Source: an uncultured Aquimarina sp.
GTDB taxonomy: Bacteria; Bacteroidota; Bacteroidia; Flavobacteriales; Flavobacteriaceae
Reading direction: 5' to 3'
DNA length: 64,000 nt
NCBI GenBank assembly: GCA_947499005.1
Contig: CANMML010000005.1
Location: 104,248-168,247, forward strand
The translations under genes were made by a program, and so were the position numbers. Positions 61,392 to 64,000 of this stretch are shown piece by piece (the stretch's first letter is position 1; each line of letters begins with the position of its first letter). The notes under the pieces were generated by a model, which saw only the letters and a program-made list of their open reading frames with translations, had not been told where the DNA came from and searched no databases.

Positions 61392-62630
61392 ATGCATATT
61401 CCATTTCTTAAAAAAATATCTTCGGAACAATGGTTTATGATAAGTGCGTTGGTGGTAAATGCTGGTAATTATGCTTACAATCTTATACTTGGCAGGATTT
61501 TAGGACCTCAACAATTTGCAGATGCCGCTATCCTAATTACCTTTCTATTAGTATTGTCTTTTATAGCGATGACTTTTCAATTGGCTACCGCCAAATTTTC
61601 TGTACTTTTTGAAGATTCCATTTTTCTTAGCTTTTTAAAAAAATCATACCTCTATGCTTTAGTTACAGGTCTATTGTTAGGCATCGGCATTTTAATTTTT
61701 GCTAAAAACTTACAGCACCTATTACATACTGAATCCTTTTTTATGTTCGTTTTATTTGGAATAGGAGTGCCTTTATATTTTTTAATGAGTGTCAACAGGG
61801 GTGTTTTACAAGGCAAAAAACGCTTCGGTAGGTTAGCTATTACGTATCAAACAGAAATGTTAAGTAGACTCATTTTTACGGTTAGTCTTCTTTTGGTATT
61901 GACTAATATATCCTCTTCAATTATAGTCGCTATTGGCATATTAGTATCTTTAATTTTTGGTTTATTTCCTTTTGCTAAAGAGAAAATTTCATTCAAAAAA
62001 GAAGTGTTACTTTCTAAAGAGCATAAGGATCATATAAAAAAATTCTTCTTACTGACGGCCTTTTATGAACTCAGTCAAATTATCATCAACAACAGTGATA
62101 TCTTACTCGTAAAGCATTATTTTGAAGCTTATGATGCGGGCTTATATGCTTCCTTGGCTTTAATCGGTCGTGTCGTCTATTTTGTGGCTTGGATGTTTGT
62201 CATGTTACTATTACCAAAGGTTGTCCAGTTGCACAAAGAAGGAAAACCGACGACCTCTGTATTGTCTAAATATGTTTTATACATTGGGATATTGGCATTC
62301 ATTATCATAATTGTATGTTACCTATTCCCCACTTTAGTGGTACAACTTTTATTTGGTAACGCTTATGTTAGTATTGCTCCATTACTTTGGAAATATGCTA
62401 TTGCCACTTCCCTTTTTGCCATCTCCAATATTTTTGCTTATTATTTTCTATCGTTGGACAATTACATCCCTGTGATTCTTTCTGCTTTATTTGGCATTAC
62501 ACAGATCGTACTAATTATCTTCTTCCATAATTCCTTACTTCAAGTGGTATACATGCAGATTTACGCAATGGTACTTTTACTTGCTTTTCAATTGGTTTAC
62601 TTTTTTGGTTTTTCTAAACATCATACGTAA
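61392..62630 (+). CDS. Wzx-like oligosaccharide flippase (MATE/MOP superfamily)
   Basis: 412 residues, about 12 membrane helices. Start MHIPFLKKISSEQWFMIS and GRILGPQQFADAAI are typical of polysaccharide flippases of the MOP fold; most are 410-500 residues. It would move a lipid-linked sugar unit across the inner membrane. With the barrel protein next door it suggests a surface polysaccharide export route; no polymerase or glycosyltransferase is in the window. Confidence 0.85.
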   Translation: MHIPFLKKISSEQWFMISALVVNAGNYAYNLILGRILGPQQFADAAILITFLLVLSFIAMTFQLATAKFSVLFEDSIFLSFLKKSYLYALVTGLLLGIGILIFAKNLQHLLHTESFFMFVLFGIGVPLYFLMSVNRGVLQGKKRFGRLAITYQTEMLSRLIFTVSLLLVLTNISSSIIVAIGILVSLIFGLFPFAKEKISFKKEVLLSKEHKDHIKKFFLLTAFYELSQIIINNSDILLVKHYFEAYDAGLYASLALIGRVVYFVAWMFVMLLLPKVVQLHKEGKPTTSVLSKYVLYIGILAFIIIIVCYLFPTLVVQLLFGNAYVSIAPLLWKYAIATSLFAISNIFAYYFLSLDNYIPVILSALFGITQIVLIIFFHNSLLQVVYMQIYAMVLLLAFQLVYFFGFSKHHT

Positions 62631-62930
62631 ATCAGGATCTGATAAAATGAAATATGAATATCAGCTACGCGAAGACTCCTGTCTTCGTGTAACTATATTT
62701 CACAAAACTATTTTCACTATAAAATAAATAGAACTTAAAGTTGATCGTATTGCTTGGTAGTGAAAAAGCGCGAAGTCGTGAGACATTCGCGCAGCTTTCT
62801 TGTTTTATTATTTATTCAATTGACTTCGTAGAGCGGGGTTTTTATTTTTCACTCTTCGAAGAGCGAGGATTCACGTTTTTTTGTCTTATTTTCGCATTAA
62901 AGTCGTTATTAATACTAATAATTCTTATTT
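62631..62930. other. Gene-free 300 bp region with hairpins upstream of the toxin-antitoxin genes
   Basis: Holds a hairpin ACGCGAAGAC/GTCTTCGTGT (62667-62690), a second GCGCGAA/TTCGCGC (62768-62792), and two imperfect copies of a CTTCG-GAGCG-GG block around 62820-62880. A frame at 62741 overlaps all this but has no coding features. Operators of the XRE protein or a small RNA could lie here. Confidence 0.5.
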
Positions 62931-63266
62931 ATGACTATTGCGGAACGTATAAGAATTTACAGGCAACAGAAGAAATTGTCACAAGCAGAACTAGCTGAAT
63001 TATCAGGAGTAAATAATAAAAGTTTATCTCGTTATGAACTAAATACAAGTATTCCTCCTGCTGATGCTCTAAAAGCTATTGCAGATGCTCTTGGAGTATC
63101 TACGGACGCATTATTAAGTGACGATATTATTGCTATTAAAGACAAAGAGTTATTAAAACGCTTTGAAGTCATTCAAAATATGGTAGGAGAAGACAAACAA
63201 ATGATTATGAAGTTTCTTGATCTTACCATCAGAGATTATAAAGCTAAACAAGCATATGCTTCTTAA
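62931..63266 (+). CDS. XRE family helix-turn-helix regulator
   Basis: 111 residues. HTH_3 domain at 1-62: LSQAELAELSGVNNKSLSRYE, then ADALKAIADALGVSTDALL. C-terminal helix (about 70-108) of unknown role, perhaps dimerisation. It lies 12 bp upstream of the antitoxin gene and probably controls the three-gene unit. Confidence 0.88.
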   Translation: MTIAERIRIYRQQKKLSQAELAELSGVNNKSLSRYELNTSIPPADALKAIADALGVSTDALLSDDIIAIKDKELLKRFEVIQNMVGEDKQMIMKFLDLTIRDYKAKQAYAS

Positions 63267-63278
63267 AACCCTAAAATT

Positions 63279-63536
63279 ATGAACCTACAATATATATCAG
63301 ACCAAAATGGTATTCATAAAAGTGTGGTAATACCTATTGAAGATTGGAATAGAATAAAAGAAAAATACAGCGGTTTAGAAGACGAACTAAGCGAAGATGT
63401 TTATCAACTCTCTAAAGAGCAAGAAACAGCTATCGATATCGCTTTAGATGCCATGAATAACGGTGAAGAGATTTCACATAAATCAGTAACGGAAGAAACT
63501 CGTAAAAAATACCCGCAACTGTTTAAAAATCGCTAA
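63279..63536 (+). CDS. Antitoxin of a RelE/ParE module
   Basis: 85 residues. N-terminus has a short beta/alpha pattern (YISDQNGIHKSVVIPIEDWNRI) resembling Phd/YefM-like antitoxins that read the word 'prevent', and the C-terminal part is acidic, suited to bind the toxin. Stop overlaps the toxin start (TAATG), so translation is coupled. Confidence 0.7.
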   Translation: MNLQYISDQNGIHKSVVIPIEDWNRIKEKYSGLEDELSEDVYQLSKEQETAIDIALDAMNNGEEISHKSVTEETRKKYPQLFKNR

Positions 63537-63826
63537 TGATTACACTTACGTGGACGCCACAAGCCAAAGAAGATTATTGGAATAATATCGATTATTTATT
63601 AGAAGAATTTCCGATTGAAGTCGCTGAAAGATTTGTAACTAAAGTGGAAGAACTCGAAGAGCAACTTAAACTACAAAACGTCACTTACAAATCTACTTCT
63701 CGTAAAAATGTATATCAAAAACCTGTCGTAAAACAAGTAACGCTTTTCTATTACGCTGACCAACAAAAAAAAGTATTCCTACGTTTTTGGAATAACAAAA
63801 AAGACCCTAGATCTCTTAAATTTTAA
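63536..63826 (+). CDS. RelE/ParE family toxin
   Basis: 96 residues, complete. ParE-like: LTWTPQAKEDYWNNIDYLLEEFP, then TSRKNVYQKPVVKQVTLFYYADQQKKVFLRFW near the C-terminus, with the basic residues of RelE/ParE folds. Either an mRNA nuclease or a gyrase poison; the sequence does not say. Same family as the broken toxin at 12391. Confidence 0.82.
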   Translation: MITLTWTPQAKEDYWNNIDYLLEEFPIEVAERFVTKVEELEEQLKLQNVTYKSTSRKNVYQKPVVKQVTLFYYADQQKKVFLRFWNNKKDPRSLKF

Positions 63827-63853
63827 AAGCTACCCAATTTCTCAGATAGCTTT
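63826..63853 (+). terminator. Weak terminator after the toxin gene
   Basis: AAAGCTA (63826-63832) pairs with TAGCTTT (63847-63853) over a 14-nt loop, followed by GTTTTA. Overlaps the toxin stop. Confidence 0.5.
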
Positions 63854-64000
63854 GTTTTATGCTCTTTATAGCTACTAGCGGGACGCTAGCAGTAGCCTTA
63901 TTTTTTATTCCGAGACGCTAGGACCATCCTTTAGATTAGCTTCATAATTATTTTATGATTAAATTTTAAAAAGAACGGAGTGAACTTTCGGCGCCATCTA
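63854..64000. other. Right-edge intergenic sequence with an inverted repeat
   Basis: GCTACTAGCG (63871-63880) pairs imperfectly with CGCTAGCAGTAGC (63884-63896). ACGCTAG recurs a third time near 63914. No gene can be assigned before the window ends. Confidence 0.5.

Noticed and set aside
62741..62998. Open frame of 85 codons upstream of the XRE gene
   Set aside because: It runs through hairpins, overlaps the XRE start in another frame and lacks any domain or plausible composition.

Overview
The window looks like chromosomal DNA of a marine flavobacterium (Bacteroidota, Flavobacteriaceae). The evidence is low GC, no consistent Shine-Dalgarno sites, several promoters of the type TTG-N17-21-TAnnTTTG, the gliding genes gldE and gldD beside mutY and ssb, a type IX secretion tail on an exported glycosidase, the Bat/MoxR operon, and an L21 protein carrying a C-terminal helix-hairpin-helix extension. 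Genus and species cannot be fixed from the sequence alone.

Layout. 1-7130 (minus) is a Bat operon: moxR, a DUF58 gene, a BatD-like gene, batA, batB, batC and the start of batD, which runs off the left edge. 7370-9239 holds an AlbA_2 (Schlafen-type) protein overlapping a metallophosphatase. 9259-12984 is a 3.7 kb block of secreted hypothetical genes and a broken toxin-antitoxin pair, bounded by a 65 bp direct repeat; inside it a second pair of about 108 bp repeats flanks one gene, and one copy cuts off the toxin. 13003-19734 is a carbohydrate locus: two GH28 family enzymes, an S1 sulfatase and a convergent GH86 agarase/porphyranase-like enzyme, with a 7 x 19 bp tandem array between the convergent genes. 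19888-23144 has a ketoacyl synthase, bioB and a JmjC/cupin gene. 23149-29459 is housekeeping: recX, RNase G, a 29-residue very basic protein, HU, mutY, ssb, gldE and gldD. 30228-49529 is mostly core metabolism and stress genes: LytTR membrane protein, HD hydrolase, acyl-ACP desaturase with PlsC, bacilliredoxin, DjlA-like protein, rpmA/rplU, hflX, xth, azoR and hemW. 50199-50280 is tRNA-Leu(UAG), preceded by a degraded tRNA-Leu-like copy interrupted by a palindrome.

54619-57814 is the most distinctive system: a five-gene operon of a stand-alone receiver, an H-NOX heme sensor, a PAS histidine kinase, a stand-alone Hpt protein and a LytTR response regulator. It reads as a nitric-oxide-responsive phosphorelay with every module on a separate protein. 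LytTR-type direct repeats occur upstream of this operon and again upstream of the next gene. That gene (58174) is a nucleotide-sugar-dehydrogenase homologue that has lost its catalytic middle domain. It is followed by a TPR plus outer-membrane-barrel protein and a Wzx-like flippase, so the relay may control surface polysaccharide. The right end carries an XRE regulator, an antitoxin and a RelE/ParE toxin.

All protein calls rest on reading translated sequence and motifs by eye; no database search was possible.
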